Below are positions 34,324 to 43,635 of a stretch of 64,000 nt of DNA, in pieces; within the stretch, counting starts at the first letter, position 1, and each line of letters begins with the position of its first letter. The position numbers and the translations under genes are program-made. Origin of the DNA: Bacillus benzoevorans (lineage in GTDB: Bacteria; Bacillota; Bacilli; Bacillales; Cytobacillaceae); assembly GCF_014207535.1 (NCBI RefSeq), contig NZ_JACHGK010000010.1, positions 62,001-126,000 on the forward strand, read 5' to 3'. A model generated the notes under the pieces. The model saw only the letters and a program-made list of their open reading frames with translations, made no database searches and was not told the origin of the DNA.

Positions 34324-36441
34324 ATGATGAAGAATCAACTATGGGGGATGAGGGGTATGTTATCATTTCTGAATGTACTTGCTTTCCTGGCTGTGGCTGG
34401 ATATGCAGTATATTTATTTATCAATCTTGTATACACTAGGTATTTATTTATCAAGCTTGGCAAAAAGGCTGAGTTTGAACCAAACCTGAAAGAACGAATC
34501 AATCTGATAGTAATCAACGGCTTCGGTCATGCCAAATTATTTAAAGACAGGAAAAGCGGTTTAATGCATTTAGTATTATTCTATACTTTTTTTATCATTC
34601 AAGTAGGTCTTATCGAACTGATTATTAAGGGATTTAGTAAAGGCTATGAATTTCCTTTTGGGGAAGGGCATAAATATTTCAGCTTGATCCAGGAGTGGGC
34701 TGTCTTCCTGATGTTGTTAGCTGTCATATATGGGTTTTACCGTCGTTACGGAGAAAAGCTAAAACGATTGCAATGGAAGCGTGATGGGAAAGCAGCCTTT
34801 GTTTATATCGCCTTATTCACATTGACCCTGTCGATCCTGCTTTCATTAGCATTTGAATCCATTATGCTCAGGAATGAAGCGGATTTGCTTTACGCTCCAT
34901 TCTCTGGAGTCATTGCCGCTTTGTTTGCCGGAATCGGAACGACAGCAGGAACATTGTTGTTCTACGTATTTTGGTGGGTGCATATGTTAACCGTATTCTC
35001 ATTTCTGGTGTTTGTACCGCAGTCAAAGCAATTCCATGAGTTATTTGCCATGGTTAATATCTTTTTCAAAAAAAGCGGGCATGCCGGGAAATTAAAGAAG
35101 ATTGACTTTGAAGATGAGACAGCGGAAGAATTCGGTGTCGGAAAAATTGAGAATTTTACTCAGCATCAGCTGCTTGATTTGTATGCATGTGCGGAATGCG
35201 GCAGATGCACAAATATGTGTCCGGCTGCAGGAACGGGAAAAACGTTATCTCCGATGGATTTGATCGTTAAGATGAGAAATCATTTAACGGAAAAGGGAGC
35301 AACAGTCACTTCCAGACAGCCATGGGCACCAGCTTTTGCTTTTAAAAACACAAAAGCCAATCAATTGGCTATAGCGGGCAGCGCTGCTCAGGAAGTTGCG
35401 GCAACGCTTGAAGAAGTTAATTTAATAGGAGATATCATTACAGAAGAAGAGATTTGGGCATGTACCACTTGCCGTAACTGTGAGGATCAATGTCCTGTTA
35501 TGAATGAGCATGTCGATAAAATTATTGATTTGCGCCGTTACCTTGTTTTAACAGAAGGAAAAATGAATCCGGATGCCCAGCGTGCGCTGACCAATATCGA
35601 GCGGCAAGGAAATCCATGGGGGATGAATCGCAAGGAACGCGCAAATTGGCGTGATGCATTAGAGGAAGAGATAACAATTCCAACAGCAAAAGAATTGAAA
35701 AAAACAGGAGAAGAGTTTGATTATCTGTTCTTTGTCGGATCAATGGGCTCATATGATAATCGAAGTCAAAAGCTTACCCAATCCTTCGCCCGTCTGTTAC
35801 ATAAAGCGGGAGTGAGGGTGGCGATCTTAGGGAATGAGGAAAAAAACTCCGGGGATACACCACGTCGTCTTGGAAATGAGTTTTTATACCAGGAGCTGGC
35901 AAATGCAAATATTGAAACCTTTAAAAAGTATGATGTGAAGAAAATTGTCACGATGGACCCGCATGCTTTTAATACAATCAAAAATGAATATCCCGAGTTT
36001 GGTTTAGAAGCAGAGGTTTATCATCATACACAACTATTAGAAAAGTTAATTAAAGAAGGAAAGTTAACACCAAAAAATACGCTGAACGAAGTGATAACGT
36101 ATCATGATTCGTGTTATTTAGGCCGCTACAATGGCGTGTATGATGCACCTCGGGAAATCTTAAAAGCGATTCCGGGTGTGAGGGTGGCAGAGCCTGAGCG
36201 GAACCGAGAAAACGCAATGTGCTGCGGTGCCGGCGGGGGGCTAATGTGGATGGAAGAAAATCAGGGAACCCGTATTAATTTAGCAAGAACCGAGCAGCTT
36301 CTTGAAACCCATGCAACCATTATCAGCACAGGATGTCCATACTGCTTAACGATGATCAGTGATGGTACTAAAGCAAAAGAAGCAGAAGAAAAGGTACAAA
36401 CATTGGATGTTGTAGAAATTCTTGAAAGATCAATCATTTAA
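34324..36441 (+). CDS. Membrane Fe-S oxidoreductase, ETF:menaquinone oxidoreductase-like (YwjF type)
   Basis: A 705-residue protein with about five N-terminal helices (residues 10-260, NarI-like, with haem-ligand-type His), two 4Fe-4S clusters (CAECGRCTNMCP and CTTCRNCEDQCP) and two CCG domains, the second with AMCCGAGGGLMW and STGCPYC. It resembles B. subtilis YwjF and HdrDE-like proteins, proposed to pass electrons from Etf to menaquinone. The position behind etfBA supports this role. The start is uncertain: ATG 34324 (AGGA close by), 34327 or 34357 (GGGGGA 9 nt upstream, best fit to YwjF). Confidence 0.87.
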   Translation: MMKNQLWGMRGMLSFLNVLAFLAVAGYAVYLFINLVYTRYLFIKLGKKAEFEPNLKERINLIVINGFGHAKLFKDRKSGLMHLVLFYTFFIIQVGLIELIIKGFSKGYEFPFGEGHKYFSLIQEWAVFLMLLAVIYGFYRRYGEKLKRLQWKRDGKAAFVYIALFTLTLSILLSLAFESIMLRNEADLLYAPFSGVIAALFAGIGTTAGTLLFYVFWWVHMLTVFSFLVFVPQSKQFHELFAMVNIFFKKSGHAGKLKKIDFEDETAEEFGVGKIENFTQHQLLDLYACAECGRCTNMCPAAGTGKTLSPMDLIVKMRNHLTEKGATVTSRQPWAPAFAFKNTKANQLAIAGSAAQEVAATLEEVNLIGDIITEEEIWACTTCRNCEDQCPVMNEHVDKIIDLRRYLVLTEGKMNPDAQRALTNIERQGNPWGMNRKERANWRDALEEEITIPTAKELKKTGEEFDYLFFVGSMGSYDNRSQKLTQSFARLLHKAGVRVAILGNEEKNSGDTPRRLGNEFLYQELANANIETFKKYDVKKIVTMDPHAFNTIKNEYPEFGLEAEVYHHTQLLEKLIKEGKLTPKNTLNEVITYHDSCYLGRYNGVYDAPREILKAIPGVRVAEPERNRENAMCCGAGGGLMWMEENQGTRINLARTEQLLETHATIISTGCPYCLTMISDGTKAKEAEEKVQTLDVVEILERSII

Positions 36442-36464
36442 ATGAGCTAGAGAAATAGAAACTG

Positions 36465-36512
36465 AACAACCCGGACCGTGGATCACAAAATGATACATGA
36501 TCCGGGTTAAAT
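36465..36512 (+). terminator. Hairpin after the Fe-S oxidoreductase gene
   Basis: AACCCGGA pairs with TCCGGGTT, with an alternative inner GGATCA/TGATCC pairing; an AT-rich stretch follows. Confidence 0.55.
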
Positions 36513-36540
36513 AATAATAGGTTTCTATTAATCATAAATC

Positions 36541-36690
36541 GCTTTGCCCCACACTTAACGGGCAGTAAGACTCCCATCTCAAGTTTCTGAGCATTCAAAG
36601 AAGGCAGATGGGAGATTAACTGCCCGTAACGGTCCGATAAGTGCGACTAACTATTAGCGGAGGATGAAGAAAACCCCCGCTAATGGAAGT
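36541..36690 (+). ncRNA. Structured element resembling an orphan TnpB omega-RNA / IS200-IS605 right end
   Basis: A nested hairpin of two perfect 9-bp stems (ACGGGCAGT 36558-36566 with 36619-36627; CTCCCATCT 36571-36579 with 36606-36614, 26-nt loop) is followed by GTCCGATAAGTGCGACTAAC and an 8-bp stem ATTAGCGG/CCGCTAAT (36653-36660 with 36677-36684). From memory, this string and fold resemble the guide-RNA scaffold at the right end of Bacillus IS200/IS605 TnpB elements. No tnpB is present. The element runs into the 3' end of the LysR gene, whose stop codon lies inside it. It could instead be another class of dispersed structured repeat. Confidence 0.5.
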
Positions 36691-37609
36691 CTTCTTTATA
36701 GTTTTCCTTTGCCATATTAAGAAAGGCTAATGCAGGAGCTGATAATGCCTCGCCTTTTTTATAAGCCACCACGACACTATATTTAAAGGTCGGCTTACCA
36801 ATTGTATAGTAATTTGATTCGGAAGGCAGATTATTTTTCAGGATTACCTCTGGAATGAACGTTAAACCGACTCCGCTATTCGCTATACGATAAGCATTTT
36901 CAATATTGGTTGTCTCTAAGAGAATACTAGGTTTAATGGAATAGTTATAAAAAATTTCATCTGTTATTCTTCTTAAACTGCCATACCCCTGTTTAGTGAG
37001 AATAAACTTTTCTCCCGTCAAACTGTGAGTATCCAAAGGGAAATCTACTATACTGCTGCCCTGCCCTGGACGATAATATCTATGTCCTTTTGGCACCACG
37101 AGTAATATGTTTTCCTCATATAATCTTTCGTACATTATAGCAGGATTAAAAATAGGCAGCATATTTAAACAAATATCAATTTCACGCTGCAATAATGATT
37201 GTTCGATGACATTAGAGGCTTCTTCCACTAAAGCAATTTCGATACCGGGATATGTCGAAATATATTGTGGCAATAAATTATAGAGGGTATGGGAGCCTAA
37301 AATAGGGTTAATCCCAAGTTTTAATCGGCCTTTCTTCATTTTGTTAATGGATTGCATTTCATGGATCATATTTAAATAGATTTCGTCCATTTTATCCATA
37401 TAAGCTAAATACCGCTCTCCGGCATAGGTAAGTGTAATAGGAGTTCCATTTCTATTAATTAATTCAAGTCCCAATTCATCTTCTAATTTCTTGATAAATT
37501 TACTTAAATAAGGCTGCGATATAAATAGTGCTCTAGCCGCGTTAGAAAAGTTGCCCTGCTCAACAAGAGCCCGTAAATATTTACTTGATATATGATTTGA
37601 CATATACAT
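36680..37609 (-). CDS. LysR-family transcriptional regulator
   Basis: A 309-residue regulator with the N-terminal winged helix-turn-helix (EQGNFSNAARALFISQPYLSKFIKKLEDELGLELINR, about residues 17-52) and a LysR effector domain from about residue 90. Such proteins sense a pathway metabolite and activate divergent genes. Its last codons and stop lie within the structured element described for 36541-36690. GAGGGAA precedes ATG 37609. It is divergent from the PucR-type regulator gene; a dyad in the shared gap is a possible operator. The pathway controlled is probably the adjoining acid-catabolic block. Confidence 0.9.
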   Translation of the reverse strand: MYMSNHISSKYLRALVEQGNFSNAARALFISQPYLSKFIKKLEDELGLELINRNGTPITLTYAGERYLAYMDKMDEIYLNMIHEMQSINKMKKGRLKLGINPILGSHTLYNLLPQYISTYPGIEIALVEEASNVIEQSLLQREIDICLNMLPIFNPAIMYERLYEENILLVVPKGHRYYRPGQGSSIVDFPLDTHSLTGEKFILTKQGYGSLRRITDEIFYNYSIKPSILLETTNIENAYRIANSGVGLTFIPEVILKNNLPSESNYYTIGKPTFKYSVVVAYKKGEALSAPALAFLNMAKENYKEDFH

Positions 37610-37644
37610 ATAATTCCCTCATATAGCTTTCTAGTTATGATTAG

Positions 37645-37661
37645 TATTCCAATTCGGAATA
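37645..37661. promoter_or_regulatory. Putative LysR-type operator
   Basis: TATTCCAATTCGGAATA is a perfect 6-5-6 dyad of the T-N11-A class, 36 bp before the LysR start, where autoregulatory sites usually lie. Confidence 0.45.
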
Positions 37662-37805
37662 GTTTTTATTATTTTTTATTTACAATAAGGATGAAGCAGA
37701 ACCGATAATGCGACAATTTATGATAAATTCACTTATTATTTTACAGTATTTTTAGAAAAATAAGAATAGAAAATAAATTTATTGTAAATTCTACCTATGC
37801 TCACG

Positions 37806-37821
37806 ATAACCATTTGGTTAT
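37806..37821. promoter_or_regulatory. Second operator-like dyad
   Basis: ATAACCA and TGGTTAT flank a TT spacer. It lies mid-gap, 185 bp before the PucR-type gene, and may bind either regulator. Confidence 0.3.
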
Positions 37822-38005
37822 TTTCTTGATTTTTAAAAGGTATTTCAATAAAAAAATAGGTCGTGTGATAATGAGAATATAAATTAATTGTCTTGAGAGC
37901 ATGACGATGATACTTCAATTTCATATCTAAAACATTATGTGATCGTTAAAAAGATTTCACTTAATTAAATAATAGAAAAGCAAGTATACGAAGGGAGATG
38001 CAGCG

Positions 38006-40195
38006 ATGGAACTATTGAAGAAGGAAGAAGCAGTAAGGAAGATAGGGAGCCGCCTGCGAAGGACCACACGACAGTTGAATCAATTTGATACGCAAAAAGA
38101 AACCCTGCAATTTCTAGCTGATTCTGTTTGTTCACAGCTTTCCTGTGACTTTATCGGCATTATAACTAAGGAAAGCGATTCTTTGGTTTCAAAAGTATGG
38201 AGCGGCCTTTCTACAAACTTAAAGGAAATCTTTCCTATTAGGATCGATCAATGTAACCCTCTTCTGTTTGAAAGAAGTTTGATGTTTAGTGATGATTCGA
38301 GGGCTGCCTCGTGTATGTTTACAAGACTATGTATAAATGAAGGGATGCAAACTTGGTTTACGGTGCCATTAACCGATGATTCCGATTCTTTAGGATTTTG
38401 TACCATAGGGTATTTTCGTCCCGTTACATTAATACGGGAAATGGAGACCATTTTTGATGAGTTTGGAAAAGATGCTGCCACAGCCATTACTCTATCCAGA
38501 CAAAGAGAATTAGAAAAAAGCAGGATGTCAGCAGTTGAATGGATGAATCAAAACTTGTCATTAGATTCATCTGTTGAAGTTAAGGTAGCAAAGCTGGTAA
38601 AAGGGGCTGGAAAATTAGCCAGTGCTGGTTTTGCTTGTATGTATTCATATGATGAAAAAGAAAATGGTTTAATCTATCAACCTCCCGCTTACGGCATCAT
38701 GGAGCGGGCACATAAGATTAAAGTGGATAACAGTGAAGATTTAAAACAGTACTTTCCCTGCCTGAAAACTCCTGGAGAGCAGCAATTAACAATTCCTTTA
38801 GTCATCAACTCAAAAACAATCGGTGTTTTACATTTGGAAAAGAGAAACAATGGCACCTTTACGCAAGAGGATTTGGAAACGTTATTATTCCTATCAAATC
38901 ATGTCGCAGTCATCCTAGAAAATGCCCGCTTATATAGACATGAAAAAGACCATAAACAAAAACTGCATTTTTTACTTGAATATCAACAATCACTTGTAAA
39001 GGAAACCATTGAAGGAAATAATTTTGATGGAATTACAGGCACCTTAAGCAATCTTTTTTCGACCACTGTTATTCTATTAGACCGTTTTCTGAGACCTCTT
39101 TCATTCAAGCTTTATGAAATGAATGAGACAAAACTGCACCAGCTTGTAGAACTGGCCACCTATAAAATTATTCAACATCACCAGCCTATCGGATCTTGGT
39201 TTTCATCCGAACAGAATAATGATATAAGGCTAGAGACTTGGTCCATTCACGGCGGTGGAGGTTTATTAGGGTATTTAGCAGTCGATACGACAAAAGATGA
39301 AATGGATGATTATTATCGTTTGGGCATTAATCTAGCGAGAAATATTTATTCTCTCCAATTTATTAAACAAAAGTTGGTGTTGGATGCGAGAGAGCAGGTT
39401 AAGGATAGTTTTATGAATAAACTGCTGGCAGAGAAACTAGAGGATCAAGAAAGTATTATTCAATATGCCAATCTATTTAATTGGGATCTATTTCGTCCGC
39501 ATCGAGTAGCTGTACTCTCTCTGTCCATACATGATGAGGACATGAATATATTGGAAATAGATGCACAAAAATCTCTCGTTTGGGAACAGTTAAAGGTTAA
39601 GATTGCACACCGTAATCCGGAAGTGCGAATGGCCAATAAAGATGGGGCATGGGTCCTTCTTGCTCCTATTGATATCGAGGAGAACCGGCCAAAAGTATAT
39701 TGGTCTAAATTATATCAATATATCAGAACCTGCATGGAAATGATCAGCGGTCATTGTCAGGCGTATTTGGCGGTTGGCGGAAAAACAGAAAAATTAAGTG
39801 ATTACTATGTAGGGTATATTCAGGCATTGAAGGCTTTAAATGTAGTGACGATCCGTTTTCATGATATTGGTTTTGCCCTATTTGATGAATTAGGATCCTA
39901 TACGGTATTACATCAGTTAAAGGACCCGCAAATAGCCGATCTGTTCATTCAAAAGCATCTTGCTCCGCTGCTTCAGTACTCGGAAGGGAAAAGTATGGAT
40001 CTATTCCAAACATTGCGCGTTTATCTCGAACATAATGGAAGTATTAAAGATACGGCAGAGGAATTATATATTCACCGAAGCTCACTTCTTTACCGGCTTG
40101 AAAAAATTGCCGATTTACTTGATATCGATATCAATGATTCGGAATCTCGTTTTAATTTAATGATCGCTTATAAATTATATGACCTATACAGGTAA
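38006..40195 (+). CDS. PucR/CdaR-type transcriptional activator with GAF domains
   Basis: A 729-residue regulator. Two GAF-like sensory domains occupy about residues 15-165 and 170-315, a GGDEF-like CdaR linker region follows, and the C-terminal PucR helix-turn-helix contains the signature YLEHNGSIKDTAEELYIHRSSLLYRL. Proteins of this plan activate catabolic genes for purines, sugar acids or aromatic acids. GGGAGATG precedes ATG 38006. It lies directly upstream of the acyl-CoA ligase gene in the same direction and is a likely activator of that unit. The inducing ligand is unknown. Confidence 0.87.
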   Translation: MELLKKEEAVRKIGSRLRRTTRQLNQFDTQKETLQFLADSVCSQLSCDFIGIITKESDSLVSKVWSGLSTNLKEIFPIRIDQCNPLLFERSLMFSDDSRAASCMFTRLCINEGMQTWFTVPLTDDSDSLGFCTIGYFRPVTLIREMETIFDEFGKDAATAITLSRQRELEKSRMSAVEWMNQNLSLDSSVEVKVAKLVKGAGKLASAGFACMYSYDEKENGLIYQPPAYGIMERAHKIKVDNSEDLKQYFPCLKTPGEQQLTIPLVINSKTIGVLHLEKRNNGTFTQEDLETLLFLSNHVAVILENARLYRHEKDHKQKLHFLLEYQQSLVKETIEGNNFDGITGTLSNLFSTTVILLDRFLRPLSFKLYEMNETKLHQLVELATYKIIQHHQPIGSWFSSEQNNDIRLETWSIHGGGGLLGYLAVDTTKDEMDDYYRLGINLARNIYSLQFIKQKLVLDAREQVKDSFMNKLLAEKLEDQESIIQYANLFNWDLFRPHRVAVLSLSIHDEDMNILEIDAQKSLVWEQLKVKIAHRNPEVRMANKDGAWVLLAPIDIEENRPKVYWSKLYQYIRTCMEMISGHCQAYLAVGGKTEKLSDYYVGYIQALKALNVVTIRFHDIGFALFDELGSYTVLHQLKDPQIADLFIQKHLAPLLQYSEGKSMDLFQTLRVYLEHNGSIKDTAEELYIHRSSLLYRLEKIADLLDIDINDSESRFNLMIAYKLYDLYR

Positions 40196-40456
40196 GGGCG
40201 AAATTCTGATTGTAATGAATGGCATGAACATTCCTTCCTCCGAAATGTGGTAAATGGCAACAATAATTCCATCATGGTGTAGATACAGAAATGAAATTTA
40301 CTCATCTATACTAAAAATACAGAAAATTATAAATGTTTGACAAATTGAAAAGGGATACATTACATGATGTGCGGATGATGAATCTGGTTACGAACTACTC
40401 ATATGTCTCTTGATATTTGCAAGATTGCCAGGATTAATGGATTGGGAGGAAAGCAT

Positions 40457-42031
40457 GTGAATAAGATGATGAACATCCATGAAGTATTGGAACGGGCTTA
40501 TCAAATGAATCCTGAGAAAGAAGTGCTTTTTGACGGGTATACCCGCGTTACATACAGACAATTATATGATGAAGTTTATGTAATGGCCTCCGGACTAGCA
40601 CAAAAAGGAATTCAAAAAGGAGACAGAGTAATGGTTTGTCTCCCCAATTGGAATGAGTTTGTTTCCATTTATTTTGCCTTGGCTTCATTAGGTGCGATTT
40701 TAGTTCCGTGTAATACACGCTATCGCAGTGAAGAGTTGTTGTATATCCTAGAAAATGCGAAAGCAAAAGCGGTATTTGTTACAGAAGGTTTTGGACATGT
40801 AGAATTCTTTCAATATTATCTAAAAAGTGACGGCAATCAGTCCTCCTTGGAACACATATTTACTGTCCGCTTTAACAAGGAAGGATATCCTTCCTTTCAA
40901 GACTTGTTGAAAATCGGAGAAAAAGTGCCCTGTCCAAAAATCGCCATCAACCCGGTTGAAGATGTATTCTCCATTCTTTATACCTCTGGAACAACCGGCA
41001 GACCTAAGGGGGCGATGTTAACGCACCAAAATTTTATTTACTCTGCTGAAGCATCGAATGAGAAATTAATGTGCACTGCAGATGATGTTTTTCTTATCGC
41101 TGTACCCGTCTTTCATGTATTTGGAATGGCTCCAGGAATTATGTCGGCGATCGCTGTTGGGGCGAAAATTGTCTTTATGGAAAATTATAAGGCGATTCAT
41201 GCGTTAGAAATAATCGAACAAGAAAAGATTTCGGTTCATCATGGTGTTCCGACAATGTTCATTCTTGAGTTAAACCATCCAAAATTTACTGAATTTGATT
41301 TATCCTCCTTACGAACGGGCATTATTGCTGCTGCACCATGTCCTGAAGAAATTGTGAGAAGGATTCGTAATGTTATGGGCTGTGACATTATGGTGTTTTA
41401 TGGGCTGACTGAATCAACGGCATCGATTACAGCTACATCTTTTGCAGATGAGGACTATATTCGCTCGATTACAGTTGGAAGAGTGCTCCCCGGTTCAGAA
41501 GTGAAGGTTGTGGATATGCACAGAAGGATTGTCCCGGCTGGTGAGGTTGGAGAATTAGCATTAAGAGGACCCGGAATTACAAAAGGTTACTATCAAAACC
41601 TTGAACAGACAAGGGAAGCCATCGATCAGGAAGGCTGGTTCTATACCGGTGATTTAGTAAGCATAGATGAAAAGGGGTACATTCAGATTATTGGCCGAAA
41701 AAAAGAAATGATTATTCGGGGGGGATATAATATTTATCCTCGTGAAATGGAAGAAATCTATTACAAACATCCTAGTATTTTAGAGATTGCTATTGTTGGG
41801 CTGCCGGATACGGTATTGGGAGAAATTTCTTGTGCCGTGATTAAATTAAAACCAGGCCATTTAGAAGACGAAGAATCGATGAAGGCCTTTATTAAGGATA
41901 AAGTAGCTGATTATAAAATTCCGGATCGGGTTGTTTTTCTTGACAGATTGCCGATGACAGCCAGTGGAAAGATTCAAAAAGCGCTCCTTGAAGGGGTATT
42001 GAAAGAGAAAATGGATGAAACACTTCGATAG
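40457..42031 (+). CDS. Acyl-CoA synthetase (AMP-forming)
   Basis: A 524-residue ANL-superfamily ligase: ATP + carboxylic acid + CoA gives acyl-CoA + AMP + PPi. The P-loop-like YTSGTTGRPKGAMLTHQN, the YGLTEST motif, the GWFYTGDL hinge and the C-terminal Lys in TASGKIQKALL are all present. GTG 40457 is the start because GGGAGG lies 7 nt upstream; the frame is open to 40403. The substrate may be a fatty, phenylalkanoic or other aromatic acid, given the AAHS transporter and PaaX regulator near it. It starts a unit with a thioesterase and PaaX. Confidence 0.9.
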   Translation: MNKMMNIHEVLERAYQMNPEKEVLFDGYTRVTYRQLYDEVYVMASGLAQKGIQKGDRVMVCLPNWNEFVSIYFALASLGAILVPCNTRYRSEELLYILENAKAKAVFVTEGFGHVEFFQYYLKSDGNQSSLEHIFTVRFNKEGYPSFQDLLKIGEKVPCPKIAINPVEDVFSILYTSGTTGRPKGAMLTHQNFIYSAEASNEKLMCTADDVFLIAVPVFHVFGMAPGIMSAIAVGAKIVFMENYKAIHALEIIEQEKISVHHGVPTMFILELNHPKFTEFDLSSLRTGIIAAAPCPEEIVRRIRNVMGCDIMVFYGLTESTASITATSFADEDYIRSITVGRVLPGSEVKVVDMHRRIVPAGEVGELALRGPGITKGYYQNLEQTREAIDQEGWFYTGDLVSIDEKGYIQIIGRKKEMIIRGGYNIYPREMEEIYYKHPSILEIAIVGLPDTVLGEISCAVIKLKPGHLEDEESMKAFIKDKVADYKIPDRVVFLDRLPMTASGKIQKALLEGVLKEKMDETLR

Positions 42032-42062
42032 ATGGATATTTGGAATTTGGAGGAGGAATCAC

Positions 42063-42485
42063 ATGAATAAAACCGTAGAATATCGCTTTCAAGTCCGTTG
42101 GGGAGAAACAGATGCTGCAGGAATTGTATTTTACCCCTCTTTTTATGCTTGGATGGATGAAGCTTCGCATCATTATTTTTCAAAAATAGGGCATCCCACA
42201 ACGAAGTTGTTTGAAAATGACAAGATAGGGATTCCGCTTGTAGAAGCAAAATGTGTATTTAAATCACCTTTATTGTTTGGTGACCAAGTAACGGTGGCTT
42301 CGACTATGTCAGAAGTAAGAAATAAAGTAGTTATTGTGAACCATACTTTTCTAAAAGAGGGTCAAATCGTTGCGGAAGGATATGAAATTCGTGCGTGGGC
42401 CAGCTTAAACGGTGCAAAATTGAAAGCGATCTCCATTCCGGATAGCGTGAGAAAGGCGATTAAAAGTACCACGGCCTCCGTTTAA
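42063..42485 (+). CDS. 4HBT-type hot-dog acyl-CoA thioesterase
   Basis: A 140-residue hot-dog-fold thioesterase of the 4-hydroxybenzoyl-CoA/YbgC class. The catalytic region WGETDAAGIVFYPSFYAWMDEA carries the Asp. It hydrolyses an acyl-CoA, possibly to relieve CoA trapping by the ligase encoded immediately upstream. GGAGGAGG precedes ATG 42063; the frame is open upstream into the ligase end. It is followed after 18 nt by the paaX-like gene, so the three form an operon. Confidence 0.9.
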   Translation: MNKTVEYRFQVRWGETDAAGIVFYPSFYAWMDEASHHYFSKIGHPTTKLFENDKIGIPLVEAKCVFKSPLLFGDQVTVASTMSEVRNKVVIVNHTFLKEGQIVAEGYEIRAWASLNGAKLKAISIPDSVRKAIKSTTASV

Positions 42486-42503
42486 ACAGAAAGAGTGAAT
42501 AAA

Positions 42504-43388
42504 ATGAGTAACACACAATCGATGATTTTAACAGTTTATGGTGATTATATACGTCATTATGGGAATGATATATGGATTGGAAGCCTAATCCAATTATTGA
42601 AGGTCTTTGGACATAAGGAACAAGTAGTTCGTGTTGCCGTCTCTCGGATGATGAAACAAGGGCTGCTCCAATCAGAAAAAAGAGGAAATAAGAGTTATTA
42701 TCGGCTGACAGATAGGGGGATGAGTCGATTTGATGAATCAGCGGGAAGAATCACTAGGCTGCAGAACCATAAATGGGATGGACAGTGGTGCGTGATTGTG
42801 TATCATCTTCCTGAGGAAAAAAGGCAAGTACGTGATGAGTTAAGAAAAGAGCTGCAATGGAATGGTTTTGGGAATTTATCGAATGGCTGCTGGATATCTC
42901 CGAATAACTTGAAAAATGAAGTAACCCTTTTCATTCGTAAATATCAATTAGAAGAAGATGTTCATCTTTTTCTTTCAGAGAATGTCGTACCGCAATCACC
43001 CTTTAGTCTTGTTGAAAAATGCTGGCCACTACAGGAAATTGCGGTAAAATATGAGGACTTTATTAACTTATACAGTAAAAAATACATCATTCATCAAAGT
43101 ATGATGCAAAATGGTGAAATGTCGGATGAAGAGTGTTTTATAGAAAGGGCACATCTGGTTCATGATTATCGCAAGTTTCTTTTGATTGATCCTTTTCTTC
43201 CTAAAGAATTATTGCCTGAGCGCTGGAGTGGCAGTCATGCTGCGCTATTATTTCATCAATATTATAAAATACTTGCAGCACCCTCCAATCGTTTCTTTGA
43301 AGCTGTCTTCCAGGAAGAAAATGATTTACGAAAGAAAGACAAGGACTATAATTCGGAAGCATATCCTTTGTTGAGCGGGATTGGCTGA
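42504..43388 (+). CDS. paaX: PaaX-family transcriptional repressor
   Basis: A 294-residue regulator with the PaaX N-terminal winged helix (residues 5-70, with RVAVSRMMKQGLLQSEKRGNKSYYRLTDRG) and the PaaX central and C-terminal domains (WDGQWCVIVYHLPEEKR..LRKELQWNGFG). PaaX represses phenylacetate catabolism and is released by phenylacetyl-CoA. No paaABCDE or paaZ genes lie here, so it may answer to another aryl- or acyl-CoA made by the ligase of the same operon. ATG 42504 follows GAAAGAG by 8 nt. Terminators follow. Confidence 0.88.
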   Translation: MSNTQSMILTVYGDYIRHYGNDIWIGSLIQLLKVFGHKEQVVRVAVSRMMKQGLLQSEKRGNKSYYRLTDRGMSRFDESAGRITRLQNHKWDGQWCVIVYHLPEEKRQVRDELRKELQWNGFGNLSNGCWISPNNLKNEVTLFIRKYQLEEDVHLFLSENVVPQSPFSLVEKCWPLQEIAVKYEDFINLYSKKYIIHQSMMQNGEMSDEECFIERAHLVHDYRKFLLIDPFLPKELLPERWSGSHAALLFHQYYKILAAPSNRFFEAVFQEENDLRKKDKDYNSEAYPLLSGIG

Positions 43389-43417
43389 ATACTTCCGGAT
43401 TATATCTTTATGAGGGC

Positions 43418-43456
43418 AAGGCTATCTATTTTATGGATAGTCTTATTTTTTTGCCC
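43418..43456 (+). terminator. Terminator of the ligase-thioesterase-paaX unit
   Basis: AAGGCTATC pairs with GGATAGTCTT, T-run after; an alternative outer pairing GGGCAA/TTGCCC spans it. Confidence 0.7.
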
Positions 43457-43464
43457 TTTAAGAA

Positions 43465-43510
43465 ATGAGCGAAGCAGAACCTTGAAATGTTCTTGATAAA
43501 AAGCGCTCAT
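43465..43510. other. Two-part inverted repeat upstream of the 3-hydroxyacyl-CoA dehydrogenase
   Basis: ATGAGCG pairs with CGCTCAT (43465-43471 with 43504-43510) and AGAAC with GTTCT inside it. No T-run follows. It may be an operator or RNA element in front of the beta-oxidation genes. Confidence 0.35.
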
Positions 43511-43635
43511 CATCCATCAAAACAGATGAAAAATTCTTTGTTTTTCCTATATAGTGTAGATTTCGCCGTTTCCTGTAAGCGACTACAATAAAATTGTAAA
43601 TATTAAAAATAATCAAATAAAGAGGAGAGATAATA

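Larger units (their letters stand above)
37610..38005. other. Divergent promoter region between the LysR and PucR-type regulators
   Basis: A 396-bp AT-rich gap. It contains TATTCC-AATTC-GGAATA (37645-37661), which fits the T-N11-A pattern of LysR sites, and ATAACCA-TT-TGGTTAT (37806-37821). No coding frame is supported. Confidence 0.5.
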
